Assembly (NCBI RefSeq): GCF_000785435.2
Contig: NZ_JTDB02000013.1
Location: 103,666 to 167,665 of the forward strand
DNA: 64,000 bases
Reading direction: 5' to 3'
Source of the DNA: Paraburkholderia sacchari
GTDB lineage: Bacteria; Pseudomonadota; Gammaproteobacteria; Burkholderiales; Burkholderiaceae
Part shown: positions 33,504 to 44,215 of the stretch, in pieces
Layout of the letters: each line of letters begins with the position of its first letter
How positions within the stretch are numbered: position 1 is the stretch's first letter
Position numbers and translations under genes: made by a program
The notes under the pieces: generated by a model
Database searches by the model: none
The model's input: the letters and a program-made list of their open reading frames with translations, nothing else
Told to the model about the DNA's origin: nothing

Positions 33504-34856
33504 CTAACGGCCGGAGGAATCTTCCGACGCGTCCGAATCCGTTGCTTCGGACGATGACGCCGCGTCGCCGCCTTTGGCGGGCTGGCCGTGGCGGTAGAAG
33601 CCGCTCAACAGTTCGATGAGCGAATCGCGGTTTTCGCCGCTCGACGTGTTGAGCGCGTGCGTCGGGCCGTGAATCAGCTTGTTGGTCAGCGACTGGGACA
33701 GCGCTTCGAGCACAGCCGCAGGGTCGTCGCCGCGCGCGAGCAGCTTGCGCGCGCGCTCGAGTTCGGCGCGGCGCAGGGCGTCGGCCTGGGTATGCATGTG
33801 GCGGATGACCGGCACGATGCTGCGCGTGTCGAGCCACTGCATGAAGTTCGCGACGCGCGTTTCGATGATGGTCTCGGCCTGCGCCACGGCAGCCTGGCGC
33901 GAGGCGTTGCCTTCACGCACGATCGTGCCGAGGTCGTCGACGGTATAGAGGAACACGTCTTCGAGCTCGCCGACTTCGGGTTCGATGTCGCGCGGCACCG
34001 CGAGGTCGACCATGAAGATCGGCCGATGGCGGCGCGCCTTCACGGCGCGCTCGACGGCGCCCAGGCCGATGATCGGCAGCGTGGACGCCGTGCACGAGAC
34101 GATGATGTCGAACTCGTGCATGCGCGAGGGCAGGTCGGAGAGCGGAATCGCATGGCCGCCGAAGCGTTCGGCGACTGTGCGGCCGCGTTCGGCGGTGCGG
34201 TTCGCCACCACGAGTTCGCGCGGCTGCTGCGCGGCGAAGTGCGCGGCGCACAGTTCGATCATCTCGCCCGCGCCGATGAAGAGCACGCGCTGGTTGGCGA
34301 TCTTGTCGAAGATGCGCTGCGCAAGTCGCACGGCGGCGGCGGCGAGCGAAACCGACTGCGCGCCGATTTCGGTCGTGCTGCGCACTTCCTTGGCCACCGC
34401 GAAGGTGCGCTGGAACAGCTGGTTCAAATAGGTGCCGAGCGCGCCGGCCTCGGTGGCGGTGCGCACCGCAGTCTTCATCTGGCCGACGATCTGTGTTTCG
34501 CCGAGCACCATCGAGTCGAGCCCCGACGCCACGCGGAACGCATGCCGCACGGCCTCGGACTGCGGCAGCGTGTAGACGTGGGGCGCGAGTTCCTCGGTGC
34601 GGATGCCGTGGTAGTGCGAGAGCCATTCCACTGCGGAATCGCGCGAGCTTTGCGCGTCGGTCGCGCAATAGAGTTCCGTGCGGTTGCAGGTGGAGAGGAT
34701 GGCGGCTTCGGGCGCATTCAGGCTGCGCCGCCCGCCGGACCACGCATCCTTGAACATCGCGAGGGCTGGCTTGATCTGTTCGAGCGGAAACGCCACGCGT
34801 TCGCGCAAGGCGACGGGCGCGGTGTGGTGATTGATTCCGATCGTTAGAAGCTGCAT
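33504..34856 (-). CDS. hemA: Glutamyl-tRNA reductase HemA
   Basis: NADPH-dependent reduction of glutamyl-tRNA to glutamate semialdehyde, first step of C5 haem synthesis. Catalytic Cys57 in ILSTCNRTELY; the N-terminus LLTIGINHHTAPVALRER is typical; ETQIVGQMK and the NADPH domain with VLFIGAGEMIELCA follow, and then a C-terminal dimerisation helix. 450 residues, with a polar Ser/Asp tail after residue 425. Cys57 instead of the usual position near 50 reflects a small insertion (DAWSGGRRS). A possible -10 element lies at 34883-34888. Confidence 0.95.
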   Translation of the reverse strand: MQLLTIGINHHTAPVALRERVAFPLEQIKPALAMFKDAWSGGRRSLNAPEAAILSTCNRTELYCATDAQSSRDSAVEWLSHYHGIRTEELAPHVYTLPQSEAVRHAFRVASGLDSMVLGETQIVGQMKTAVRTATEAGALGTYLNQLFQRTFAVAKEVRSTTEIGAQSVSLAAAAVRLAQRIFDKIANQRVLFIGAGEMIELCAAHFAAQQPRELVVANRTAERGRTVAERFGGHAIPLSDLPSRMHEFDIIVSCTASTLPIIGLGAVERAVKARRHRPIFMVDLAVPRDIEPEVGELEDVFLYTVDDLGTIVREGNASRQAAVAQAETIIETRVANFMQWLDTRSIVPVIRHMHTQADALRRAELERARKLLARGDDPAAVLEALSQSLTNKLIHGPTHALNTSSGENRDSLIELLSGFYRHGQPAKGGDAASSSEATDSDASEDSSGR

Positions 34857-34882
34857 ACCGTGGGGCGAAGATTTAGCCGGAT

Positions 34883-34888
34883 ATTATA
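34883..34888 (-). promoter_or_regulatory. Possible -10 element for hemA
   Basis: A TATAAT hexamer on the minus strand, 27 bases before the hemA start and overlapping the stop codon of the upstream regulator. No good -35 hexamer stands 16-18 bases upstream, so this is tentative. Confidence 0.35.
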
Positions 34889-35630
34889 ACTTTTCCGAGC
34901 TTCTGACATTCGCGTCGGCAATGTCAGCGTCCTCCTCGTTTGTTATAGGTAACCGCTCAAGCTGGTAGCCGTAACCATACAACGTTGTCAGACGCCAGCC
35001 GTGCTCGGGTCCGAGCTGCAATTTGCTGCGCAACCGTGATGCATGGGTATCGAGCGTGCGCGACCGTACGTCGCGGTTCAGATTCCAGACGGTTTCGAGA
35101 ATCCGTGCCCGAGAAACGGGGCGCGATGCATTGGTGAAGAGCAGCAGCGCGAAGCGGAACTCCTTCGGCGTGAGCGTGACGGTCTGGCCCTTGAACGACA
35201 CCTCGTAGCGCGCGGAGTCGAACAGATAGTCGCCGAAGCCGTGGCGCGCGCGATTGCGCGGACGGCGCACGCCCGCACGACGCAGCAAGGCGTCGATGCG
35301 CGCAAGCATCTCGGGGCCGCGCACGGGTTTGGCGATGCAGTCGTCGGCGCCCGCTTGCAGGCTCGCGACGATTTCGCTTTCGTGCGGAGAAGCCATCAGC
35401 ACGATGGCCGGCAGGCCCGGCAGCATACGGCGCGCGCGCGGGATGAGTTCGTCGCCGCCGAGGTCGCCGCACCAGGATGCGGCCATCAGCAGATCGAAGG
35501 CGTCGTCTTCGAGCGCTTCGACAAGCGGGGCGCTTTGGGAGAAATGCCGGCACGCATGGCCGCCTGCAATGAGCAATCGCTCGATGATTTCGGCCTGGCG
35601 CGCGTCGGGTTCGACAAGTGCAATTCGCAT
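34884..35630 (-). CDS. OmpR/PhoB-type response regulator with a degenerate receiver
   Basis: 248 residues: receiver domain (about 1-120) and winged-helix DNA-binding domain (about 130-230; LTPKEFRFALLLFTNASRPV, SRTLDTHASRLRSKL, LTTLYGYGYQLE). In the receiver, acidic residues are Glu7 and Asp9 (VEPD) and the conserved lysine is Lys101 (AKPV). The strand-3 segment reads FDLLMAASWCG, so the phospho-acceptor Asp is replaced by Ala (residue 51 in my alignment), and the Thr/Ser switch position is Met79. It therefore probably works without phosphorylation. No histidine kinase is nearby. It lies 27 bases upstream of hemA on the same strand. Confidence 0.88.
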   Translation of the reverse strand: MRIALVEPDARQAEIIERLLIAGGHACRHFSQSAPLVEALEDDAFDLLMAASWCGDLGGDELIPRARRMLPGLPAIVLMASPHESEIVASLQAGADDCIAKPVRGPEMLARIDALLRRAGVRRPRNRARHGFGDYLFDSARYEVSFKGQTVTLTPKEFRFALLLFTNASRPVSRARILETVWNLNRDVRSRTLDTHASRLRSKLQLGPEHGWRLTTLYGYGYQLERLPITNEEDADIADANVRSSEKL

Positions 35631-35825
35631 AGGGGAGTCCAGCCGCTGAGGGCTGGGTGCGCTTGCCTTGCGCCACCCCGCCCCCTACACTCAACCGCTA
35701 CGCGGGAAGCGCCGAGTCGACCGTTTCCAGTAAAAATACCGTTGTTAATGAGGCACGAGAATGCTATCCGGCGCGTCGTCACTGTCCTATCGGACTCTTC
35801 TGAAAATTCTTAGGACTGGGCGCTG

Positions 35826-36089
35826 ATGGGTTGGGCAGGCATAGTCGTACTCGGTCTTGTCGTCGGCTTCGCGGGATGGTTTTTCCATCCGCTGCGGCGG
35901 GCGTCCGGGCCCGCGGGCGGCGGACTCGCACTCGCCGTCGCGGCGGCGCTCGCGGGCGCTGCGCTGGCGAAGGCGGCAGGTCGCGCCACCGGTCTCTTCT
36001 ACGATGGCGAACTGATCGAATGGCCGGTTTGCACGGCTGGCGCGCTTGTCCTCGTTGCTGGGTTGGTCGCGCTGCGCGCGCGGCGCTAA
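35826..36089 (+). CDS. Small membrane protein, transglycosylase-associated (GlsB/YeaQ) type
   Basis: 87 residues with three hydrophobic segments (GWAGIVVLGLVVGFAGWFF; a Gly/Ala-rich stretch about 30-52; VCTAGALVLVAGLVAL). The N-terminal G-W-x-x-x-x-L-G-x-x-x-G pattern resembles GlsB/YeaQ/YmgE proteins, whose function is unclear. It starts 195 bases from the divergent response-regulator gene and is followed by pepP 141 bases downstream. Family assignment is tentative, but hydrophobic pattern and codon use support a real gene. Confidence 0.65.
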   Translation: MGWAGIVVLGLVVGFAGWFFHPLRRASGPAGGGLALAVAAALAGAALAKAAGRATGLFYDGELIEWPVCTAGALVLVAGLVALRARR

Positions 36090-36230
36090 CCTGTCGCTCA
36101 TCGGTCGCTAACCCGTCGATAACGAAGCACGAAGGTCGTACCAAGCCGAAATATCAACCGGAATTACCCACCGTCTCCGCAATAGAGCGCTCCCACGAGG
36201 CGCGCTTCTCTTACTCGCAGGTGAAAAAAC

Positions 36231-38045
36231 ATGAACGCCCGACTTCCCGAAACGTCCACGATTCCCGAACGCATCGCCGCATTGCGCGCCGCGATGGCGA
36301 GCACGGGCGTCGACGCCGCGCTGGTGCCGTCCGCCGATCCGCACCTTTCCGAATACCTGCCGCGCCGCTGGCAGGGGCGCGAATGGCTTTCGGGCTTCAC
36401 AGGCTCGGTGGGCACGCTTGTCGTGACGAAGGATTTCGCGGGCGTGTGGGTGGACAGCCGCTACTGGGTGCAGGCCGAGCAGCAGCTCGCGGGCACGGGC
36501 ATCCAGCTCATGAAGATGCTCGGCGGCCAGCAGAGCGCGCCGCATATCGACTGGCTCGCGCAGACCGTGCCGGCAGGCGGCACGGTCGCGGTGGACGGCA
36601 CGGTGCTTGGCGTGGCATCGGCGCGCGCGCTGGCCGAGGCGCTCGACGCGCGCGGCGTGAAGCTGCGCACCGATCTCGACCTGCTCGACGCCGTCTGGAG
36701 CGGCCGTCCCTCGCTGCCGCTCGAACCGGTCTACGAGCATGTCGCGCCGCATGCGGACGCGCAGCGCTCGGGCAAGCTCGCGCAGGTGCGCGCTGCGATG
36801 CAGGAGAAGGGCGCGCAGTGGCACTTCATCTCGACGCTCGACGACCTCGCGTGGCTCTTCAACCTGCGCGGCGCCGACGTGAACTACAACCCCGTGTTCG
36901 TCGCGCACGCGCTGATCGGGCCGGATCAGGCGACGCTGTTCGTCGCCGATGGCAAGGTGCCGGCGGACCTCGCGCAATCGCTCGCGCGCGACAACGTGCG
37001 CGTTGCGCCCTACGCGCAGGCCGCCGACGCGCTGGCGGCGCTGCCCGGGGGCGAGTCCTTGCTGATCGACCCGCGCCGCGTGACGTTCGGGCTGCTGCAG
37101 GCGGTGTCCTCGGCAGTGAAGCGCGTGGAGGCGATCAACCCGAGCACGTTCTTCAAGTCGCGCAAGACCGCTGTCGAAGCGGAGCACGTGCGCGCGACGA
37201 TGGAGCAGGACGGCGCCGCGCTCGCCGAATTCTTCGCCTGGTTCGAAGCGGCGCTGGGCCGCGAGACCATCACCGAGCTCACCATCGACGAAAAGCTCAC
37301 CGCCGCGCGCCAACGCCGGCCGGGCTTCGTTTCGCTCTCGTTCGCCACGATCGCGGGATTCAACGCGAACGGGGCGATGCCGCACTACCGCGCCACGCCT
37401 GATTCGCACAGCGTGATCGAAGGCAACGGCCTGCTCCTGATCGACTCGGGCGGGCAGTACCTTGACGGCACGACCGACATCACGCGCGTGGTGCCCATCG
37501 GCACGCCGAGCGCCGAGCAAAAGCGCGACTTCACGATCGTTCTCAAGGGCACGATGGCGCTCTCGCGCGCGCAGTTTCCGCGCGGCATCCGCTCGCCGAT
37601 GCTCGACGCGATCGCGCGCGCGCCAATCTGGGAAGCGGGTGCCGACTACGGCCACGGCACGGGCCACGGCGTGGGCTATTTCCTGAACGTGCACGAAGGC
37701 CCGCAGGTCATCTCGCACTACGCGCCCGCCGAGCCGTGGACCGCGATGGAGGAGGGCATGATCACTTCGGTCGAGCCGGGCCTCTACCGGCCTGGCAAGT
37801 GGGGTGTGCGCATCGAGAACCTCGTCTTGAATCAGAGCGCGGGGACCACCGAATTCGGCGATTTCCTGAAGTTCGAGACGCTCACGCTGTGCCCGATCGA
37901 CACGCGCTGCATTGATCTCGCGATCCTGCGTGAAGACGAGCGCGAGTGGCTCAACGCGTATCACGAGACCGTGCGCGTGCGCATCGCGCCGCATGTTTCG
38001 GGCGACGCACTCGCGTGGCTCGAAAAACGCACGCAGCCGATCTGA
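36231..38045 (+). CDS. Xaa-Pro aminopeptidase (M24B family)
   Basis: Two-metal aminopeptidase that removes an N-terminal residue before proline. 604 residues, the long cytosolic form with two creatinase-like N-terminal domains (about 1-160 and 165-320) before the pita-bread catalytic domain. Metal ligands: the Asp pair in LLIDSGGQYLDGTTDITR, His in GHGTGHGVGYFLNVHEGP, Glu in ITSVEPGLYRPG and Glu in WGVRIENLVL. A C-terminal extension of about 60 residues is usual for this form. The HAD gene follows after 38 bases. Confidence 0.93.
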   Translation: MNARLPETSTIPERIAALRAAMASTGVDAALVPSADPHLSEYLPRRWQGREWLSGFTGSVGTLVVTKDFAGVWVDSRYWVQAEQQLAGTGIQLMKMLGGQQSAPHIDWLAQTVPAGGTVAVDGTVLGVASARALAEALDARGVKLRTDLDLLDAVWSGRPSLPLEPVYEHVAPHADAQRSGKLAQVRAAMQEKGAQWHFISTLDDLAWLFNLRGADVNYNPVFVAHALIGPDQATLFVADGKVPADLAQSLARDNVRVAPYAQAADALAALPGGESLLIDPRRVTFGLLQAVSSAVKRVEAINPSTFFKSRKTAVEAEHVRATMEQDGAALAEFFAWFEAALGRETITELTIDEKLTAARQRRPGFVSLSFATIAGFNANGAMPHYRATPDSHSVIEGNGLLLIDSGGQYLDGTTDITRVVPIGTPSAEQKRDFTIVLKGTMALSRAQFPRGIRSPMLDAIARAPIWEAGADYGHGTGHGVGYFLNVHEGPQVISHYAPAEPWTAMEEGMITSVEPGLYRPGKWGVRIENLVLNQSAGTTEFGDFLKFETLTLCPIDTRCIDLAILREDEREWLNAYHETVRVRIAPHVSGDALAWLEKRTQPI

Positions 38046-38083
38046 TCGATCGTTAAACGAAACTCAGGGCGGAGCGCAAAGGC

Positions 38084-38707
38084 ATGGCGATCAAGGCAGT
38101 GGTGTTCGACTTCGGCGGGGTGCTGGTGGACTGGAGCCCCGAGTATCTGTACCGCAAGCTGATTCCCGACGACGACGAACGCCGCTGGTTTCTCACCCAC
38201 GTTTGCGCGATGGACTGGGTGGTGCGCCAGGACGGCGGCGAGCCGATCGCCGCGGGCACCGAGGAACTGGTGGCCCGGTTCCCCGAGCACGAAGCGCTCA
38301 TTCGCGCGTTCTACGAGCGCTGGCACGAGATGATCGGTGGGCTGCTCGAAGGCGGCGTGGCGACCTTCGAGCGCCTGGAAGCGGCCAACGTACCGATCTT
38401 CGGGCTCACGAACTGGTCGGCGGAGACGTTTCCGTGGGCATGGGAGCGCTTCGGCATCCTGCGGCGCTGCCGCGATATCGTTGTCTCGGGGCGCGTGAAG
38501 CTGGTGAAGCCCGACCCGGCGATCTTCCGTGAGATGTTCCGCCGCATCGAGGCGCAGTTGCCGGGCGTGACGGCCGGCGAGCTCGTTTTCATCGACGACA
38601 ATGCGCACAACATCGACGCCGCCACCGCGCTTGGCTGGCACGGCGTGCATCACATCAGCAGCGTGACCACCGATGCGAAGCTGCGCGAACTCGGCCTGCC
38701 GGTTTGA
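38084..38707 (+). CDS. HAD-superfamily hydrolase (subfamily IA)
   Basis: 207-residue phosphatase-like protein. Motif I is VVFDFGGVLVDW (nucleophile Asp about residue 9; the second Asp is replaced by Gly, as in many YihX-like members), motif II GLTNWSAETFPWAWERF, motif III lysine in VKLVKPDPAIF, and motif IV VFIDDNAHNIDAATALGW. The alpha-helical cap lies at about 15-90. Substrate unknown; sugar phosphates are plausible. It may be co-transcribed with the aminopeptidase gene. Confidence 0.88.
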   Translation: MAIKAVVFDFGGVLVDWSPEYLYRKLIPDDDERRWFLTHVCAMDWVVRQDGGEPIAAGTEELVARFPEHEALIRAFYERWHEMIGGLLEGGVATFERLEAANVPIFGLTNWSAETFPWAWERFGILRRCRDIVVSGRVKLVKPDPAIFREMFRRIEAQLPGVTAGELVFIDDNAHNIDAATALGWHGVHHISSVTTDAKLRELGLPV

Positions 38708-38738
38708 TTGAGGCTGCTGCCTGCGCGCGCTCCAATAA

Positions 38739-38764
38739 AAACGGCAGCTCACGGGCTGCCGTTT
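38739..38764. terminator. Terminator between the HAD gene and ettA
   Basis: Ten-base stem AAACGGCAGC / GCTGCCGTTT with a six-base loop, flanked by A-run and a short T-run; it can serve both converging genes. Confidence 0.78.
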
Positions 38765-38812
38765 GCGTATCCAGAAGGGCGGCGACGCAGTACTCGCGCC
38801 GCCCAAGCCTGC

Positions 38813-40477
<1,665 letters not shown>

Positions 40478-40525
40478 GAGAGTGTCTTTGGAAACGGGGA
40501 AAAGGGCGTGGTGCCTGAACGGCGC

Positions 40526-41620
40526 TTAAACGTTGAACAGGAAGTTCATCACGTCGCCGTCGTGCACGACATATTCCTTGCCTTCGGCGCGCATCTTGCC
40601 GGCTTCCTTCGCGCCGGTTTCGCCCTTGTACTGGATGAAGTCGTTGAACGCGATCGTCTGCGCGCGGATGAAGCCGCGCTCGAAGTCGGTGTGGATCACG
40701 CCGGCCGCCTGCGGCGCGGTATCGCCCACATGAATCGTCCACGCGCGCACTTCCTTCACGCCCGCCGTGAAGTACGTTTGCAGGCCGAGCAGCTTGAAGC
40801 CCGCGCGGATCACGCGGTCGAGGCCCGGCTCGTCCATGCCCATGTCGGCGAGGAAGGCGATCTTGTCTTCGTCGTCGAGGTCGGCGATTTCCGCTTCGAT
40901 CGCCGCGCACACGGCCACCACCGGCGAGCCTTCGGCTTCGGCGTGCTTGCGCACGGCCTCGAGATACGGGTTGTTCTCGAAGCCGTCGTCCTTCACGTTC
41001 GCGACGTACATGGTCTTCTTCGCGGTGATCAGGCAGAACGGCTTGAGCAGCGCCTGTTCGTCTTCGTTCAGGTCGAGCCCGCGAACCGGCTTTGCCTGAT
41101 CGAGTTGCGCGCGCACTTTTTCCAGCACGGCGACGAGCTTCGCGGCTTCCTTGTCGTTGCCCGACTTGGCGGCCTTCGAGTAGCGCGTGAGCGCCTTCTC
41201 GACGGTGCCGAGGTCGGCGAGCGCAAGTTCGGTGTTGATGACTTCGATGTCGGCGATCGGATCGACCTTGCCCGCGACGTGGATGACGTTTTCATCCTCG
41301 AAGCAGCGCACCACGTGCGTAATCGCATCCGTTTCGCGGATGTTCGCGAGGAACTGGTTGCCGAGGCCTTCGCCCTTGCTCGCGCCGGCGACGAGACCCG
41401 CGATGTCGACGAACTCGACCACGGACGGCACCACGCGCTCGGGCTTGACGATCTCGGCGAGCGCCTTCAGGCGCGGATCCGGCACTTCGACCACGCCGAC
41501 GTTGGGCTCGATCGTGCAGAACGGATAGTTTTCAGCCGCGATGCCCGCCTTGGTCAGCGCGTTGAACAGGGTGGACTTGCCGACGTTGGGCAGGCCGACG
41601 ATGCCGCATTGGAGGCTCAT
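40526..41620 (-). CDS. ychF: Redox-regulated ATPase YchF
   Basis: Obg-related P-loop protein of the universally conserved YchF/Ola1 group, which prefers ATP over GTP. P-loop GIVGLPNVGKSTLFNALT, then PFCTIEPNVGVVEVPDPRL; the coiled-coil insertion lies around 130-200; the TGS-like C-terminal domain contains LQTYFTAGVKEVRAWT and VHDGDVMNFLFNV. Starting at ATG 41620 (MSLQCG) gives 364 residues, one more than E. coli. ettA follows 48 bases later on the same strand. Confidence 0.97.
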   Translation of the reverse strand: MSLQCGIVGLPNVGKSTLFNALTKAGIAAENYPFCTIEPNVGVVEVPDPRLKALAEIVKPERVVPSVVEFVDIAGLVAGASKGEGLGNQFLANIRETDAITHVVRCFEDENVIHVAGKVDPIADIEVINTELALADLGTVEKALTRYSKAAKSGNDKEAAKLVAVLEKVRAQLDQAKPVRGLDLNEDEQALLKPFCLITAKKTMYVANVKDDGFENNPYLEAVRKHAEAEGSPVVAVCAAIEAEIADLDDEDKIAFLADMGMDEPGLDRVIRAGFKLLGLQTYFTAGVKEVRAWTIHVGDTAPQAAGVIHTDFERGFIRAQTIAFNDFIQYKGETGAKEAGKMRAEGKEYVVHDGDVMNFLFNV

Positions 41621-41967
41621 GGGAAACCTTTTTTGAATCAGTTGGTTACGGCTGGCCGTCGTAGTGTTTGCTGTCCGGCGAGGGCCGGAACGCGACAGCC
41701 GCAAGGTGAATTCGGGGACGAGTCAAAGCGTGCGCGTCTGGCCGGGAGAGCGGCGATTTCGCACGGATTTTGTGCTCGAAAAGTGGCAATTGTAACCCGT
41801 TCGAGGGCGTTGATCGGCGCGCGCGCATGGGAAGCGTCGACGGGCCTGGGCGGCCGGCGCGGGCCGGGCTGCGACACCTCACCGCGCCCTTGCCGCGCCG
41901 CAATCCACGCCGCAATCGGCCGCCCATCCGGCCCTGTCAGATTACCCCCCGCAGCTATAATGCGCGG
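41621..41967. other. Divergent intergenic region, ychF and ubiH
   Basis: 347 bases between two starts. The visible signal is the promoter for the plus-strand gene at 41934-41961. Frames through the region give Arg/Pro-rich translations and no family. No terminator or repeat was found. Confidence 0.5.
41934..41961 (+). promoter_or_regulatory. Predicted promoter giving a leaderless ubiH mRNA
   Basis: CTGTCA (41934-41939), a 16-base spacer and a perfect TATAAT (41956-41961). The ATG begins at 41968, about where transcription should start, and no ribosome-binding site fits between. Confidence 0.55.
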
Positions 41968-43140
41968 ATGAATTCGACCAACCAGACCTTTGACGTCGCC
42001 GTGATCGGCGGCGGGCTCGTCGGCAAGGCGGCGGCGCTCGCGCTGACCCAAGGGGGCTTGCGCGTGGCGCTGCTCGCGCAGCCATGCGCACCGCTGCCTG
42101 CCGGCGCCGTTTTCGATGCGCGCGTCTATGCTTTCTCGCGCAGCTCGCATGCGCTGTTCGAGCGGCTGCGGGTCTGGCAGGCGGTCGATGCCGCGCGCCT
42201 CACGCCGGTCTACGACATGCGCGTGTTCGGCGACGCCGCCGCGGAACTGCATTTTTCGGCGTATCAGGCGTCGGTGGCGCAGCTCGCGTGGATCGCGGAG
42301 TCGTCGCTGGTGGAGCGCGCGCTCGACTCGGCGCTTCATTTCCAGCCCAATATCACGTGGATCGACTCGCGCGCGCAGACGCTCGACGTGACGCCCGACG
42401 CGGCTGTGATCGGTCTTGCGAGCGGCCGCACGATCGAGGCCGATCTCGCCGTGGGCGCCGACGGCGCGCATTCCTGGGTGCGCGCGCAGATCGGCTCGAA
42501 GGTCGAGCGGCGCGATTATCGGCAGACCGGCGTGGTCGCCAACTTCCGTGCGGAACGCCCGCACGGCGAATGCGCTTACCAATGGTTCCGGGACGGCGAG
42601 ATTGTCGCGCTGCTGCCGCTGCCGGATCAGCACGTCTCGCTGGTCTGGTCGGCGCAAACGGAGCATGCCGATGAACTGCTCAAGCTCGATCCTCAACAGC
42701 TCGCCGCCGAAGTCGAACGCGTGACACAGCGGCTGCACGGCGCGCTCGAATGCGTGACGCCCGCGCGCGGCTTCCCGCTCGCCTTGCAGACCGTCGACCG
42801 CCTGGTCGCGCCGCGTGTCGCTCTGGTCGGCGACGCCGCGCACCTGATTCACCCGCTCGCGGGCCAGGGCGTGAACCTGGGGCTGCGCGACGTGGCGGCG
42901 CTCGTCGACGTCATCGCGCAAAAAGAAGCGTTTCGCGACCTCGGCGACCTCGTGCTGCTGCGCCGCTATGAGCGCGGCCGCCGCGAGGACATCCAGAAGC
43001 TCGTGATCGCCACCGATGGCCTGCAGCGGCTCTTTTCGATGCCAGGCACGCTCGCGCGCGCGCTGCGCAACACGGGCATGGCGTTCGTCGGCGCGCAGCC
43101 GCTCGTCAAGCGCTGGCTGGTGGCGTCGGCGCTCGGTTGA
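41968..43140 (+). CDS. ubiH: UbiH/UbiF/VisC-family FAD-dependent ubiquinone hydroxylase
   Basis: 390-residue class A flavin monooxygenase that hydroxylates the ubiquinone ring. FAD-binding DVAVIGGGLVGKAAALALT at the N-terminus (GxGxxG about 14-19), middle DG motif LAVGADGAHSWVRAQIG, and the second FAD motif VALVGDAAHLIHPLAGQG followed by VNLGLRDVAALV. Which ring position it uses (UbiH, UbiF, UbiI or UbiM) cannot be told. The FAD fold begins within eight residues of ATG 41968, so a later start is unlikely, although the ATG abuts the predicted -10 box. dsbC follows. Confidence 0.9.
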   Translation: MNSTNQTFDVAVIGGGLVGKAAALALTQGGLRVALLAQPCAPLPAGAVFDARVYAFSRSSHALFERLRVWQAVDAARLTPVYDMRVFGDAAAELHFSAYQASVAQLAWIAESSLVERALDSALHFQPNITWIDSRAQTLDVTPDAAVIGLASGRTIEADLAVGADGAHSWVRAQIGSKVERRDYRQTGVVANFRAERPHGECAYQWFRDGEIVALLPLPDQHVSLVWSAQTEHADELLKLDPQQLAAEVERVTQRLHGALECVTPARGFPLALQTVDRLVAPRVALVGDAAHLIHPLAGQGVNLGLRDVAALVDVIAQKEAFRDLGDLVLLRRYERGRREDIQKLVIATDGLQRLFSMPGTLARALRNTGMAFVGAQPLVKRWLVASALG

Positions 43141-43331
43141 GCGTCGAGCGTTGTGCGTTGTGCGGGCATCGCCAGCGCTCGCCGAAAACCCTCCAGCGGG
43201 TATTCGCGTGCTCCAGGGCCGGGCGGCTTAGAATGGACGTCTGTGGCCAAGGGCCATGTCGCCGTCGAATTTCACCCGGAACGCTTCGTGCGCTACCTGC
43301 GCGAAGCGTCCCAGAATCAGGAAAGCATCAC

Positions 43332-44063
43332 ATGCAAAAGCGTATCCGCATTGCCGCGTTTGCCCTCGCGGCGGCCATTTCGGTGCTCGGCTGCTCCGCG
43401 CAGGCGGACCAGATCACCGACAAAATCAAGGCCACGTTGCAATCGCGCCTCGGCGTGGGCGGCGGCGACATCAAGAGCATCAACAAGGCGCCGGTGGCGG
43501 GGCTCTACGAAGTGAACCTCGGCACGCAGATCATCTACAGCGACGCCAACGGCGATTACGTGCTCACGGGCGACCTCGTCGATACCAAGGCACGCCGCAA
43601 TCTCACCGAAGCGCGCCTTGCCGAACTCAACAAGGTCGACTTCTCGAAGCTGCCGCTCGAGAACGCGGTGAAAGTCGTTAAGGGCAACGGCAAGCGCCAG
43701 ATCGCGGTGTTCTCCGATCCGAACTGCCCGTACTGCCATCAGCTCGAAAGCACGCTCAAGTCGATCGACAACGTGACGGTCTACACCTTCCTGTACCCCG
43801 TGCTGTCCGACGACTCCACGGCGAAGTCGAAGTCGATCTGGTGCTCGACCGACCGTGCGAAGGCGTGGGAGTCGTGGATGGTCGACCGTAAGGCGCCCAC
43901 CGCAGCGGCCACCTGCAACACGGCGGCCATCGACAGCAATCTCAAGCTCGGCGCAAAAATGAACGTGACCGGCACGCCCACCGTGATCCTCGCTGACGGC
44001 ACCCGCCTGCCGGGCGCGGTCAGCGCCGACCGGCTCGAAAGCGCCCTCGGCGCCGTGCGCTGA
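43332..44063 (+). CDS. dsbC: Thiol:disulfide interchange protein DsbC
   Basis: Periplasmic disulfide isomerase. The signal peptide (about 1-25) is followed by the dimerisation domain (KIKATLQSRL ... GLYEVNLGTQIIYSDANGDY) and a thioredoxin-fold catalytic domain with FSDPNCPYCHQLE (Cys132, Cys135) and the cis-proline loop TGTPT. 243 residues. The signal region contains VLGCSA, so a lipid-modified form cannot be excluded, though the lipobox is poor. Redox-partner DsbD is not in the window. Confidence 0.93.
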   Translation: MQKRIRIAAFALAAAISVLGCSAQADQITDKIKATLQSRLGVGGGDIKSINKAPVAGLYEVNLGTQIIYSDANGDYVLTGDLVDTKARRNLTEARLAELNKVDFSKLPLENAVKVVKGNGKRQIAVFSDPNCPYCHQLESTLKSIDNVTVYTFLYPVLSDDSTAKSKSIWCSTDRAKAWESWMVDRKAPTAAATCNTAAIDSNLKLGAKMNVTGTPTVILADGTRLPGAVSADRLESALGAVR

Positions 44064-44080
44064 AGCCCTGACCGAATCTG

Positions 44081-44110
44081 CCGGCCGCTTTTGCGGCCGG
44101 TGCCTTTTTT
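44081..44110 (+). terminator. Terminator of dsbC
   Basis: Perfect eight-base stem CCGGCCGC / GCGGCCGG with a TTTT loop, followed by TGCC and six T. Confidence 0.8.
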
Positions 44111-44215
44111 GCCCACTGTTTTTTCGCGTGCCTGAGGTTGCCGCGCGTGCGCCCGCCGCGCGGCGCTCGCTGCAATCACCGCAATCGCTAACCGAACCCG
44201 TCACTGTTCCCGCCG

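Noticed and set aside
41770..41967. N-terminal extension of the UbiH-type protein
   Set aside because: The 66 in-frame codons upstream are Arg/Pro-rich and would lie before the TATAAT promoter; the FAD fold starts right after ATG 41968.
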